The notes: a model not told the origin generated them from the letters alone. 64,000 bases of DNA from Pseudomonas sp. HOU2 (GCF_040729435.1 NZ_CP160398.1:2418001-2482000), one strand, 5' to 3'. Shown: positions 8,345-16,894, counted from the stretch's first letter. A program made the numbers and translations.

Positions 8345-9286
8345 CTAATTCACACGCTGTTCTGCTCCGACGGCGGTGTTCGCCGGCTCCACGACGAGCG
8401 GCTGCGCCGGCCGCCGCCACTGTGGCAGACCGATCAGCACCACCGCACTGATGATCACCAGCATCGCCAGCGCTTCTTCCATGCCAATGGTCTCGCCGAC
8501 AAACACGATCCCCAGCAACACTGCCACCGCCGGGTTGACGTAGGCATAACTGGTGGCCGCCGCCGGACGCACGTGCTTGAGCAGGTACATGTAGGAATTG
8601 AAGGCGATGATCGAGCCGAAGAAAATCAGGTAGCCCAGGGCCAGCCAGCCCTCCACCGGCGGCAAGGCTTGCAGGTGTTCGCCACTGACCGCGCTGCCGA
8701 TCAGCAGCACCACGCCGCCCACCAGCATCTCCACGGCACTGGCCATCGCTCCCTGCGGCAATGGCAGATGTTTGCTCCACACCGAACCGAACGCCCAGGT
8801 CGCCGCCGCAAAAATCAGCAGCGCCGCACCCAGCGGACTCGATTGCAGGTTCGAGCCCATGTTGAGCATGGCGATGCCGACAATTCCCAACGCCACCCCG
8901 GCCCACTCCAGGCGAGTATTGCGCGCGCCCCAGAAATAGCCGAAGAGCAACGTGAACAACGGCACCGTCGCCACCGCCAGTGCCGCCACGCCGGAAGCCA
9001 CGCCGGTGTGCTCGGCGACACTGACCGCGCCGTTACCGAAACTGAGCAGCAGAATCCCGATGATCCCCGCCGCTTTCCACTGTGCCCAGGTCGGCGCCGG
9101 CGCCCCGCGCCAGCGCAGGAAGGCGTACATCAGGCTGCCGGCAATCACGAAGCGTACCCCGCCGAGCATCAGCGGCGGCCAGTATTCGACGCCGAGGCGG
9201 ATCACCAGATAGGTCGATCCCCAAATCACGTACAGCGCAAAAAACGCGGCGATCAACGGCAAGGAAAAACGGCGCAAGGCAGGCAT
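8345..9286 (-). CDS. EamA/DMT-superfamily exporter (YedA-like)
   Basis: A 313-residue integral membrane protein with ten predicted hydrophobic segments arranged as two EamA repeats (about residues 8-140 and 155-290). The opening LIAAFFALYVIWGSTYLVIR, the P-rich PAPTWAQWK link and VGETIGMEEALAMLVII are typical of the YedA/RhaT-like drug/metabolite transporters that export small molecules or amino acids. I begin at ATG 9286, where the first membrane helix follows within 10 residues; the longer open frame would add 60 non-hydrophobic residues. It diverges from an Lrp/AsnC-type regulator, a common layout for amino-acid exporters controlled by their regulator. Confidence 0.85.
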   Translation of the reverse strand: MPALRRFSLPLIAAFFALYVIWGSTYLVIRLGVEYWPPLMLGGVRFVIAGSLMYAFLRWRGAPAPTWAQWKAAGIIGILLLSFGNGAVSVAEHTGVASGVAALAVATVPLFTLLFGYFWGARNTRLEWAGVALGIVGIAMLNMGSNLQSSPLGAALLIFAAATWAFGSVWSKHLPLPQGAMASAVEMLVGGVVLLIGSAVSGEHLQALPPVEGWLALGYLIFFGSIIAFNSYMYLLKHVRPAAATSYAYVNPAVAVLLGIVFVGETIGMEEALAMLVIISAVVLIGLPQWRRPAQPLVVEPANTAVGAEQRVN

Positions 9287-9449
9287 GGGCAGCTCGACAG
9301 TCAGAGGCAGGGTGTGAATTATTCTAGAAAGGCCCGCGAGCAAAAATAAGCTACAAAACCTGTTTATCACGCCGGTACACTTTTGAAACAACGGAGATCG
9401 ACGGGCTAAACCGTGATTTCGAAAGTCTGGCAATTTCAGGAGTCCGGCC

Positions 9450-9902
9450 TTGGACAAATACGACCGCATGCTGCTCAGCGCCCTGTTGGAAAACGGTCGC
9501 GCGTCCTACGCCGACCTGGCGCGCAAAGTGAACCTGTCCGCCCCCGCCGTGGCCGAGCGCGTGGCCAAGCTTGAAGCGGCCGGGGTGATCACCGGGTATC
9601 AGGCGAACATCGACCTGTCGAAAATCGGCTTGCCGATCCAGTGCATGATCGAATTGCGCCTGCACCAGAACGGCAGCCAGAAGGTCTACGACGAACTGGT
9701 GAAAATCCCGCAACTCACCGAGTGCTTTCGAGTGACCGGCGATCCGTGCGTGATGATGAAGGGTGCGGTGGGGTCGATGACGGAGCTGGAGGAGCTGATC
9801 AATCGCGTGGCGAAGTTTGGCTTCAGCAAGACTTCGATTGTGTTGTCGAGCGCGATCGAAAAGCGCGTGCCGTTGAGCCATATCGAAAGCAACGGCAAGT
9901 AA
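9450..9902 (+). CDS. Lrp/AsnC-family transcriptional regulator
   Basis: A 150-residue Lrp/AsnC regulator. The winged helix-turn-helix spans about residues 4-60 (ASYADLARKVNLSAPAVAERV), followed by a RAM ligand-binding domain (about 65-145) with the usual VTGDPCVMMKG strand. These proteins form dimers to octamers and sense amino acids. The start is TTG 9450 with CAGGAG 7 bases upstream; there is no ATG before the HTH. Divergent transcription with the EamA exporter, with start codons 163 bases apart, suggests it controls that exporter; this is inference. Confidence 0.9.
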   Translation: MDKYDRMLLSALLENGRASYADLARKVNLSAPAVAERVAKLEAAGVITGYQANIDLSKIGLPIQCMIELRLHQNGSQKVYDELVKIPQLTECFRVTGDPCVMMKGAVGSMTELEELINRVAKFGFSKTSIVLSSAIEKRVPLSHIESNGK

Positions 9903-9920
9903 TCAGCCCCACCGAAACGC

Positions 9921-10017
9921 CCCTGTAGGAGCTGCCGAAGGCTGCGATCTTTTGACTTTGACTTTGACTTTTAGAAGCAAGATCAAAAGATCGCAGCCTT
10001 CGGCAGCTCCTACAGGG
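9921..10017. repeat. Long inverted repeat, family A (GCTGCCGAAGGCTGCGATC)
   Basis: Perfectly matched arms from CCCTGTAGGAGC, with a spacer containing three tandem TTTGAC units. It lies 18 bases after the Lrp-type stop and 20 bases from the convergent exonuclease stop, so it can serve as a bidirectional terminator. Confidence 0.9.
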
Positions 10018-10037
10018 GTTCTGTGTCGGGCTGGGGA

Positions 10038-10664
10038 TCAGCGATAGCGCTGCAGGTGTTCGCTGACCTTGGCCGCCGGGACTTTCTGCAGTTTGCACAG
10101 CAGGTCGTGGGACAGTTCACGTACGCCATGCTTGCTGCGCAGTTCATCCGCCAGGTGCGCCATCAGGTTGGCCGCCATCTCCGCATCCGCCATCGCCCTG
10201 TGCGCCTGGCCGGTGTGCGGCAGGCGGGCGAAAGTGGTGAGAGTCCCGAGCTTGTGATTCGGCGCCGCCGGCATCAGGCGGCGGGCCAGCAGCAGCGAAC
10301 AGGCGAAGTTCTGCAATCGGGTGCGTTTGATTCGCCCCAGCTCGAAGTCCCAGAACTTCTGGTCGAACGAGGCGTTGTGCGCGACCAGCGGCGTGCAGCC
10401 AACGAACTCGTTGACCTCTTCCATGACCCGCTCCGCCGCAGGCGCGGTGCGCAGCATGGCGTTGCTGATGCCGGTCAGTTGTTCGATAAACGCAGGAACG
10501 CGGACGCCGGCGTTCATCAGGCTTTGATAACGCTCGACGATGCGGCCGTTTTCCAGCATGACCACGGCAATTTCCGTGGCGCGACAGCTGCTGTTCGGCG
10601 ACAGGCCGGTGGTTTCAAAGTCGATGACTGCAATGCGTTCCAAACCGGGTTCAACTCCGTTCAA
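10038..10664 (-). CDS. DnaQ-like 3'-5' exonuclease (PolC/epsilon type)
   Basis: A 208-residue DEDDh exonuclease. ExoI is VIDFETTGLSP with Asp15 and Glu17, ExoII is VAHNASFDQKFWDFEL, and ExoIII is HRAMADAEMAANL with the catalytic His and Asp. It is a stand-alone proofreading-type or RNA/DNA-trimming nuclease rather than a polymerase subunit. No ATG precedes ExoI; the start is probably TTG 10664, with TTG 10643 as an alternative. The C-terminal 45 residues have no motif I recognise. It follows the NYN-domain gene on the same strand by 19 bases, so two nucleic-acid enzymes likely share a transcript. Confidence 0.85.
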   Translation of the reverse strand: MNGVEPGLERIAVIDFETTGLSPNSSCRATEIAVVMLENGRIVERYQSLMNAGVRVPAFIEQLTGISNAMLRTAPAAERVMEEVNEFVGCTPLVAHNASFDQKFWDFELGRIKRTRLQNFACSLLLARRLMPAAPNHKLGTLTTFARLPHTGQAHRAMADAEMAANLMAHLADELRSKHGVRELSHDLLCKLQKVPAAKVSEHLQRYR

Positions 10665-10683
10665 ATCAATTCTTGAGCAACGC

Positions 10684-11163
10684 TCAGTTTTTCAACAGCA
10701 GTGCGCCTTCGATCGGCACATAACGGCTGGCGGCGCGGATCAGCGAGTTGGCTGTCAGGCCCGGCACGCCGTAGGCCACTGCCTGTACGCCGTGCTTGCT
10801 GATGATGCGTTCGAGCAGCATGTCAAAGTCACCGTCACCGGAGGCCAGGACGACCTCGTCGACGTGGTCGGCGGCGTCCATGATGTCGAGGGTGATGCCC
10901 ACGTCCCAGTCGCCCTTGGCCGAGCCATCGCTGCGCTGGATGTAGGGTTTGAGTTTCACGGTGAAACCGAGGTTGCGCAGGATCTGCTGGAACTGCTGTT
11001 GTTTGCTGTCGCCACGATCGATGGCGTAAGCATAGGCCTCGACGATCTGCCCCTGCTTGCTGATGTCAGCCCACAGTGCGGCGTAGTTGAAATGGCAACC
11101 ATAGGCCTGACGCACGGTGTAGTAGAGGTTCTGCACGTCGGCGAACACTGCGATTTTTTTCAC
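10684..11163 (-). CDS. NYN-domain (LabA/DUF88-like) putative RNase
   Basis: A 159-residue NYN-domain protein of the LabA/DUF88 type, a PIN-like fold with conserved acidic residues that usually marks an endoribonuclease. The first acidic site is in VFADVQNLYY (Asp9), the second in GDWDVGITLDIMDAA, and the third in LASGDGDFDMLLERI; VQAVAYGVPG and SLIRAASRYVPI complete the domain. The start is GTG 11163 with AGGAATTCC just upstream. RNA target unknown. Operon-like spacing (19 bases) with the exonuclease downstream. Confidence 0.85.
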   Translation of the reverse strand: MKKIAVFADVQNLYYTVRQAYGCHFNYAALWADISKQGQIVEAYAYAIDRGDSKQQQFQQILRNLGFTVKLKPYIQRSDGSAKGDWDVGITLDIMDAADHVDEVVLASGDGDFDMLLERIISKHGVQAVAYGVPGLTANSLIRAASRYVPIEGALLLKN

Positions 11164-11247
11164 CGGAATTCCTGTGAGCGCACAGCGCCCAAAGCGGGAT
11201 CAGGCGCCGGGCCCGAAAAAGGCGCTCAGTATGCCAGTAAAAAGCAG

Positions 11248-11362
11248 TGTGGCGAGGGAGCTTGTCGAATCGTCGCACCGTCCCGCTGGGTTGCGCAGCG
11301 ACCCTGTCTTTAAAAGAAGGGCCTGCTGCGCAGTCCAGCGGGAGCAAGCTCCCTCGCCACAA
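11248..11362. repeat. Long inverted repeat, family C, with interrupted left arm
   Basis: Outer arms TGTGGCGAGGGAGCTTG and its complement match other family C copies. The left arm is split by 16 extra bases (11265-11280, TCGAATCGTCGCACCG) where other copies read straight into CTCCCGCTGGG. Lies between two minus-strand genes. Confidence 0.85.
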
Positions 11363-11383
11363 GGTTCGATGCCTGACCGTTAG

Positions 11384-12142
11384 TCAGACGAACGAATCGT
11401 CGTCATCGAAGAACGACGAGTTGTCATCGCTGTAATCAGTGTCGGTAAACCCGCCCTGATCATTGCCAGAGAAACCGTTATCGGCCACACGCTGGTCATT
11501 GCCCCAGTCGTTGCCGCTCTGGTCAGCCACTTGCGCCGGCTCTTCCTTGATCACTTCAACAATTTCTTCGGGCTGCTGGTTGTGATGGAACAGGCTGCTG
11601 ATGCCCTGTGCCAGCATCACCCCACCGGCCACGCCAGCCGCGGTTTTCAGGGCGCCGCCGAGGAAGCTGCTGCCCGCGGCCGGGGCTGCTTGCTGCGCAT
11701 AGTTGGGCGGTGGCGCGGCGTAGTTCTGTTGTGGCGCTGGCGCAGCGTAGTTCTGTTGTGGCGCCGGTTCACGCCAGCCGCCGGTGGAGGCCGGAGCGCT
11801 CTGGGTCGGCGCTGGACGCGAGCTGCCGCCGCCGAAGATGCTCGACAGGAAACCACCGCCGCCGCTTGGCGCCGGGGCCGCGCTCTGGGACTTGGCCGCT
11901 TGCAGTTCAGCCTGCAATTGCTGGACTTGTTGGGTCAGCTGCTTGTTCTGTTCGTCGAGGCTCTTGATGGCCGCCTCTTGCACCAGAATCGCCTGGGTCA
12001 TGAAATAACCTGCCGCCGGCTGGCGGGTCAGGTGTTCCTTGATCCGCGCCTCGGCCTGGGCGTCGCGCGGGGCTGCCTCCGTTTCGGCCTGTTGCAGCCG
12101 GGAAAACAGTCCATCGATCAGGGTTTGCTCTTCGCTGTTCAT
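11384..12142 (-). CDS. DUF2076-family protein, low-complexity and acidic tail
   Basis: A 252-residue DUF2076 protein. The N-terminal 85 residues are the conserved part (EEQTLIDGLFSRLQQAE, then a coiled coil with LTQQVQQLQAELQAAKSQ). The middle is rich in Ala, Pro, Gln and Asn with a repeated PQQNYAAP unit, and a short Gly/Ala-rich hydrophobic patch GGALKTAAGVAGGVMLAQG may associate with membrane. The C-terminus is strongly acidic and ends FFDDDDSFV. The function of the family is unknown. The Gln/Pro tract uses repeated codons and could vary between strains. It diverges from the YciC-type gene. Confidence 0.85.
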   Translation of the reverse strand: MNSEEQTLIDGLFSRLQQAETEAAPRDAQAEARIKEHLTRQPAAGYFMTQAILVQEAAIKSLDEQNKQLTQQVQQLQAELQAAKSQSAAPAPSGGGGFLSSIFGGGSSRPAPTQSAPASTGGWREPAPQQNYAAPAPQQNYAAPPPNYAQQAAPAAGSSFLGGALKTAAGVAGGVMLAQGISSLFHHNQQPEEIVEVIKEEPAQVADQSGNDWGNDQRVADNGFSGNDQGGFTDTDYSDDNSSFFDDDDSFV

Positions 12143-12320
12143 GGCGACCTCGTAGATTGCCGGGGATAACGTTGCCCGTGTCCACGGTGGACATGGCGCA
12201 CCTCTGTAATGGAGGCAGTGACAGGATGTTTCAACGACCTTTACCGAATGTTTACGTTTGTGTCGGCCCGCCCATCATCGGTTAAAGTGAGCCACTGTTT
12301 TCGACCTGCGATACCGACTG

Positions 12321-12995
12321 ATGAATGCCTTCGATGTACTGCGCGACTCTCTGTATTTTTTCAAACGCCATCTGGCAAGCATCGTGCAGCTGTGCCTGCC
12401 GCTGGTGATCTTTGAAGCGGCGCTGCAGCAAGTGGTGGATCACGTCACCGACCCGGACAGTTTCTCCGCCGTCAGCGTGGTCGTCGGTCTGCTGGTGTAT
12501 CCGCTGTACACCGCCGCGCTGATCCTGTTTCTCGACGCCCGCACCCGTGGCGAAGCTCCGCGCAATCTCGATCTGCTGGCGATGTCCGCGCGCCTGTGGC
12601 CGCGTTTCGCCCTGCTCACGGCGCTCAATACCTTGCTGATTCTGCTGGGGCTGTCGCTGTATTTCCTGCCGGGCCTGATGCTGATGGTCATGCTCGCATT
12701 CGCTGAATACCTGTTGGTGTTGCGCGGCATGGGGCCGTTGCAGGCGATGAAGGAAAGCCTGCGCCTGACCCGTGGGCATTTCTGGCGGATCCTGCTGTGC
12801 ATTCTGTGTGTGATGGGGCCGTTGTGGCTGCTCAAGGGCGCGACCCTGGCGGCGTACCCCGACCCGCAGAATCCGCTGATCGCGGTCCTGATCGACAGCG
12901 CGCACAGTTTCCTGCAACTGTTCACCAGCGTGGTGCTGTTCCGCCTGTTCATGCTGATCAGCGAATTGCCTGACAAACGTAACGGCGCGGTCTGA
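12321..12995 (+). CDS. YciC/UPF0259-type integral membrane protein
   Basis: A 224-residue membrane protein with about six hydrophobic helices, resembling the UPF0259 (YciC) family. It starts MNAFDVLRDSLYFFKRHL, a short amphipathic cytoplasmic lead, then alternates long hydrophobic segments (QLCLPLVIFEAAL, VVVGLLVYPLYTAALILF, FALLTALNTLLILLGLSL, and others). GMGPLQAMKESLRLTRGHFWRIL is the conserved cytoplasmic loop. Function unknown. A plausible -10 (TAAAGT, 12283) lies in the 178-base gap shared with the divergent DUF2076 gene. The phosphatase-fold gene follows 74 bases on and has its own promoter-like sequence. Confidence 0.8.
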   Translation: MNAFDVLRDSLYFFKRHLASIVQLCLPLVIFEAALQQVVDHVTDPDSFSAVSVVVGLLVYPLYTAALILFLDARTRGEAPRNLDLLAMSARLWPRFALLTALNTLLILLGLSLYFLPGLMLMVMLAFAEYLLVLRGMGPLQAMKESLRLTRGHFWRILLCILCVMGPLWLLKGATLAAYPDPQNPLIAVLIDSAHSFLQLFTSVVLFRLFMLISELPDKRNGAV

Positions 12996-13006
12996 CTTCA
13001 CGGCCC

Positions 13007-13036
13007 TTGGGCCAAGGCTCTGCGGTCAGGTATGCT
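13007..13036 (+). promoter_or_regulatory. Sigma-70-like promoter for the EEP-fold gene
   Basis: TTGGGC at 13007-13012 and TATGCT at 13031-13036 are separated by 18 bases, 34 bases before the start codon. It is a fair match to a sigma-70 promoter; not tested. Confidence 0.5.
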
Positions 13037-13069
13037 CGGAGCCACTTTTGTAACGCGATAAGCCGAGCC

Positions 13070-14149
13070 ATGCCCCGTCTACTGCGCTACACCCTGTTGT
13101 TGATTGCGCTCGCCATCGCCCTGATTGGCGGGCTGCTCTACAGCCTGACCTGGCGCCCCGGCGCGCGCGAAACACTGCCCGTTACCTGCAGCGGTACGCC
13201 GCCGACCCTGGTGCCGGGGCAAGCGCTGAAAGTCATGACCTGGAACGTGCAGTACCTCGCGGGCAAGCGCTACGTGTTCTGGAACGATCTGGCCCAGGGC
13301 ACCGATGAAGCGCCCACCCCGGAAGACATGGCCTTCAGCCTCGACGAAGTGGCGCGGGTGATTCGCGACGAGCAGCCCGACGTGGTGTTGTTGCAGGAGC
13401 TGGATGACGGTGCCAAGGCCAGTGACTATCAGAATCAGCTCAAATTGCTGCAGGAACGGGTGGCAGACCTCTACCCCTGCAGCACCCACGCCTTCGACTG
13501 GAAGGCCGATTTCGTTCCCGATCCGCACATCTTCGGCAGCGTTGGCCGGCAACTGGCGACCCTCAGCCGTTACCGCATCGAACACGCCGAACGCCTGCAA
13601 TTGCCGGTACCCCCGGCGAATTTCATCGCCCGCCAGTTCGAACCCAAGGACGCCCTGCTCGCCACCAAGCTGCCGCTGAGCGACGGCGGGCAACTGACGG
13701 TGTTCAACACCCATCTGGATCGCGCCAGCCAACCGGACGAGACCTTGCAGGCACAAGTGACGGCGGTGGCCAAGGTGCTCGACAAGTACGAAAGCCAGGG
13801 CCTGCCATGGCTGATCGGCGGTGACTTCAACCTGTTGCCGCTGGGCCAGTATCAGCGTCTGCCCGCCGAGCAGCGCACGCCCTACTCCATCGACAGCGCC
13901 CTGCATCTGCTGTGGGACAAGTACCCGATGATCCCGACCAACAACGAAGCCAGCGGCATCGACCGCGCCCACTGGCTGACCCACTACCCCAACGACCCCG
14001 GCCTGAATGGCCCGGATCGCACCGTCGACTATCTGTTCTACAGCCCGAAGATCAAACGGGTCGAAGCGAGGGTGCGCCAGGACGATGCCTTGCGCATTTC
14101 CGATCACTTGCCGGTGATTGCGCGGTTCCTGCTGCCCGCCACCCCCTGA
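13070..14149 (+). CDS. Endonuclease/exonuclease/phosphatase family protein, membrane-anchored
   Basis: A 359-residue EEP-fold protein with an N-terminal hydrophobic anchor (about residues 6-25, LLLIALAIALIGGLLYSL). The fold motifs are in order: MTWNVQYLAG, VVLLQELDDG (metal-binding Glu), FNTHLDRASQ, IGGDFNLLP (catalytic Asp/Asn) and a final SDHLPVIARF with the His. Substrates in this superfamily range from DNA to phospholipids and sugar phosphates. An exported, anchored location argues against a DNA-repair role and for a lipid or phosphodiester substrate; that is inference. ATG 13070 is preferred because the anchor follows directly. Confidence 0.84.
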   Translation: MPRLLRYTLLLIALAIALIGGLLYSLTWRPGARETLPVTCSGTPPTLVPGQALKVMTWNVQYLAGKRYVFWNDLAQGTDEAPTPEDMAFSLDEVARVIRDEQPDVVLLQELDDGAKASDYQNQLKLLQERVADLYPCSTHAFDWKADFVPDPHIFGSVGRQLATLSRYRIEHAERLQLPVPPANFIARQFEPKDALLATKLPLSDGGQLTVFNTHLDRASQPDETLQAQVTAVAKVLDKYESQGLPWLIGGDFNLLPLGQYQRLPAEQRTPYSIDSALHLLWDKYPMIPTNNEASGIDRAHWLTHYPNDPGLNGPDRTVDYLFYSPKIKRVEARVRQDDALRISDHLPVIARFLLPATP

Positions 14150-14160
14150 TCACCAATTAC

Positions 14161-14260
14161 CCCTGTAGGAGCTGCCGAAGGTTCGGGCCGCGTTCGGACG
14201 ATCTTTTGATCTTAAAAAACAAGATCAAAAGATCGCAGCCTTCGGCAGCTCCTACAGGAG
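14161..14260. repeat. Long inverted repeat, family A, extended left arm
   Basis: The right arm is the ordinary GATCGCAGCCTTCGGCAGC form. The left arm has extra bases (about 14182-14199, TTCGGGCCGCGTTCGGAC) replacing CTGC before GATCTTTTGATCTT. Located between convergent genes, 11 bases after each stop codon. Confidence 0.88.
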
Positions 14261-14270
14261 GCTTATGTGA

Positions 14271-15107
14271 TCAATGGACTTCCTCGAGGTCGTCATGCAG
14301 CAAGCCGAAAATCTCGCGCTTCATCTCGATAAACGAACGCTCCATGACCATGTCCAGTGAGCGCGGACGTTCGATCGGCACGTCGAGGATCTGCTTGATC
14401 CGCCCCGGTTTGGCGCCCATCACATAGACCCGGTCGCCAAGCAGGATCGCCTCGTCGATATCGTGGGTGACGAATAGCACGGTCTTCTTGCTGTTGCCCC
14501 AGACCCGCAGCAGCAACTGCTGCATCTGCAAACGGGTCTGGCTGTCGAGCGCGCCGAACGGTTCGTCCATCAGCAGGATCTGCGGATCATTGGCCAGCGC
14601 CCGGGCAATCGCCACGCGCTGCATCATGCCGCCCGAGAGTTGCTTGGCATAGCTGTCGGCGAAGCCGCTGAGGCCGACCTCATTGACGTAGTAATCGACA
14701 ATTTCCTTGCGCCGCGCCGCCGGCATGCCGCGCCGCTTGAGGCCGAACTCGACGTTCTGCCGCACCGTCAGCCACGGAAACAGCGTGTAGCTCTGGAACA
14801 CCATGCCGCGATCAGCACCCGGACCCTGCACTTGCTGACCGCCGACGTAGATCTCGCCGGAGGTCGGCTCGGCGAGGCCGGCAGTCAGGTACAACAGACT
14901 CGACTTGCCGCAGCCCGACGGCCCGACCAGCACCGCGAACTGCTGATCCGGCACGTCGAACGACACCTGTTCCAGTGCGGTAAACGTGCCGCCGTCGGGC
15001 TTTTTGTAACGCAGGCTGACCTTGTCCACTTGCAGGCGCGGGGCGGCCTGCGGCGCAGCAGCGCGCGGTTCGGTAAAGCGATGATTGGCGGCGGTTACTG
15101 AGCCCAT
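14271..15107 (-). CDS. ABC transporter ATP-binding protein (SsuB/TauB type)
   Basis: A 278-residue ABC ATPase of the nitrate/sulfonate/taurine group. Walker A is GPSGCGKSS, the signature is LSGGMMQRVAIARAL, Walker B is ILLMDEPFGALD, and the H-loop is LFVTHDIDEAILLGDRV. It powers import through the adjacent permease. ATG 15107 overlaps the end of the permease gene by 13 bases, implying coupling. The N-terminal 25 residues before LQVDKVSLRY are unusually long and Ala/Pro-rich for this group. Last gene of a substrate-binding protein-permease-ATPase operon. Confidence 0.88.
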   Translation of the reverse strand: MGSVTAANHRFTEPRAAAPQAAPRLQVDKVSLRYKKPDGGTFTALEQVSFDVPDQQFAVLVGPSGCGKSSLLYLTAGLAEPTSGEIYVGGQQVQGPGADRGMVFQSYTLFPWLTVRQNVEFGLKRRGMPAARRKEIVDYYVNEVGLSGFADSYAKQLSGGMMQRVAIARALANDPQILLMDEPFGALDSQTRLQMQQLLLRVWGNSKKTVLFVTHDIDEAILLGDRVYVMGAKPGRIKQILDVPIERPRSLDMVMERSFIEMKREIFGLLHDDLEEVH

Positions 15108-15898
15108 GCGGCAACCCTCAGGCGGAGAAAGCGGAACAGTTGATCGGTGACCAGACCCAGCAGGCCGATGATCGCGATGGCGAGGAAAATCACGTCGACC
15201 TGAAAGCCGCGCATGGCTTTCAGGCTCAGGTAACCGAGGCCACTCGACGCCGCGACCAGTTCGGCCACCACCAGATAGGTCCATGCCCAACCCATGGTCA
15301 CGCGCAAGGTGTCGAGCACGCCCGGCACCGAGGCCGGGGCGATCACATGCAACACCGCATCGCGGCGATTGGAGCCGAGGGTGTAGGAGGCGTTGATCAG
15401 ATCCTTGGAAATGCCTTTGGAGACGTCAGCGATCATCACCAGTTGCTGGAAGAACACGCCGAAGATGATCACCGACACGCGCTGCTCCAGACCGATGCCG
15501 ATCCACAGAATGAACAGCGGCACGAACGAGGTCACCGGCAGGTAGCGAATGAAATTGACCAGCGGTTCGAGGAACGCCTGGACGATGCGAAAGCTGCCCA
15601 TTAACAACCCCAGCGGCACCGCCACCAGCGACGACACAATGAAGCCGACCATCACCACTTCGACACTGGCCCACACATGGGTACCAAGAGTACCGTCGCG
15701 GCTCAGGCGCACGGCGGCTTCAACCACCGCGCCGGGCGTCGGCAAAAACATCCCCGGGACGATGCCGCCGTAAGACAACCCGGCCCACAGGCCGACCAAC
15801 AACACCCAGGCCAGACCGCTGGCGCTCCACACCACTGGCACCGGCAATCCGGTCTTGGGCGTCAGGCAGCGGCTCAGCCATGATTTGCGCTTGAACAT
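15095..15898 (-). CDS. ABC transporter permease (SsuC/TauC type)
   Basis: A 267-residue inner-membrane permease of the BPD_transp_1 family with six main hydrophobic helices. A long N-terminal region (SWLSRCLTPKTGLPVPVVW) precedes the first helix. The cytoplasmic EAA-like loop reads DVSKGISKDLINASYTLGSNRRDAVLHVIAPASVPGV in the region of residues 165-200 and docks the ATPase. A strong ribosome site AGGAGG lies 6 bases before ATG 15898. It sits 9 bases after the binding-protein gene. The substrate is set by that binding protein and is not known. Confidence 0.88.
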   Translation of the reverse strand: MFKRKSWLSRCLTPKTGLPVPVVWSASGLAWVLLVGLWAGLSYGGIVPGMFLPTPGAVVEAAVRLSRDGTLGTHVWASVEVVMVGFIVSSLVAVPLGLLMGSFRIVQAFLEPLVNFIRYLPVTSFVPLFILWIGIGLEQRVSVIIFGVFFQQLVMIADVSKGISKDLINASYTLGSNRRDAVLHVIAPASVPGVLDTLRVTMGWAWTYLVVAELVAASSGLGYLSLKAMRGFQVDVIFLAIAIIGLLGLVTDQLFRFLRLRVAAWAQ

Positions 15899-15907
15899 GC
15901 GGACCTC

Positions 15908-16894
15908 CTAGAGCGGGCTGACGAAACGGTTGTCGACCAACTCGTCGTGGCTGACGTTGTAGGGTTTACCTTGCAGTTCGCTGGCGGTCTCGTTGGCGAG
16001 TTTGATAAGCGCGGCGCTGTCACCCGGTTTGCCCGGCGAGCCGAGAAGTTTTTCGCTCATGGCCTGATCGTAGAAACGCACACCTTTGGCGGCAGCGGCC
16101 AGTTCCTTCGGATCGGAGAGATAACCGCCGACGCCTTTGGCCATGATCGCGTAGGCCTCGTCCGGGTGTTCCTGGGTGTATTTGACCGCCTTGTACAAAC
16201 CGGCGACCAACGCCTTGACGTCCTGCGGCTGTTTTTCGATGACGCTGCAATTAAGCGCCACCACATCGACGATCACCCCCGGCGTGCTGCTGCTGTCGAT
16301 CAGCACCTTGCCCTGCTGCTTGTCGCGGACCATCGACAGGTGCGGTTCCCAGGTCACGGCGGCTGGCACTCGACCGGCGATGAACGCGGTGGCGGCATCG
16401 TCAGCGGTCATGTTCTGCACGGTGATGTCGCTCATTTTCATGCCGTTCTTTTTCAGCAGGTACGACAGCCAGAACTGCGAAGTCGAGCCTTCGTTGACGG
16501 CCACGGCCTGGCCCTTGAGTTCCTGCAGCGACTTCACATCCTTGCCCACCAGCACGCCGTCGCCGCCGTGGCTGTCATCCAGTGCTGCCACGGCCTTGAA
16601 GCAGAACTGCGGCCGGTACTTGAGCACTTCGTCGATGGTCGAGGCCGAGCCGGACAATTGCCCGGAAGCCTGGGCGGCCATGTACATCGAGGCTTCTTCG
16701 ACCACCGGCAATTCGACGGTCAGGCCGTTTTCCTTGAAGTAGCCCAGATCCTGAGCCAGATACAGCGTGCCATAGCCAACCCAGGTGGTATGGCCGATGG
16801 ACAAGGTGCCGGCCTGCGCGCTGGTCGCGACCGTGGCGGCCAGGGCGGTGATTGCCAGAGGATGGGTGAGACGGATACACAAGGACTTGATCAT
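15908..16894 (-). CDS. ABC transporter substrate-binding protein, NMT1/SsuA-like
   Basis: A 328-residue periplasmic binding protein with a signal peptide (cleavage expected after SAQA, about residue 28). The mature start TLSIGHTTWVGYGTLYLAQDLGYFKENGL is the NMT1/THI5/SsuA signature, and GSTSQFWLSYLLKKNGM plus AAVTWEPHLS belong to the second lobe. Relatives bind sulfonates, taurine, nitrate, pyrimidine precursors or amines, so the ligand is open. ATG 16894 has GGGAG upstream. A 22-bp motif about 170 bases upstream is shared with the promoter of the neighbouring aldehyde dehydrogenase, suggesting co-regulation. Confidence 0.86.
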   Translation of the reverse strand: MIKSLCIRLTHPLAITALAATVATSAQAGTLSIGHTTWVGYGTLYLAQDLGYFKENGLTVELPVVEEASMYMAAQASGQLSGSASTIDEVLKYRPQFCFKAVAALDDSHGGDGVLVGKDVKSLQELKGQAVAVNEGSTSQFWLSYLLKKNGMKMSDITVQNMTADDAATAFIAGRVPAAVTWEPHLSMVRDKQQGKVLIDSSSTPGVIVDVVALNCSVIEKQPQDVKALVAGLYKAVKYTQEHPDEAYAIMAKGVGGYLSDPKELAAAAKGVRFYDQAMSEKLLGSPGKPGDSAALIKLANETASELQGKPYNVSHDELVDNRFVSPL

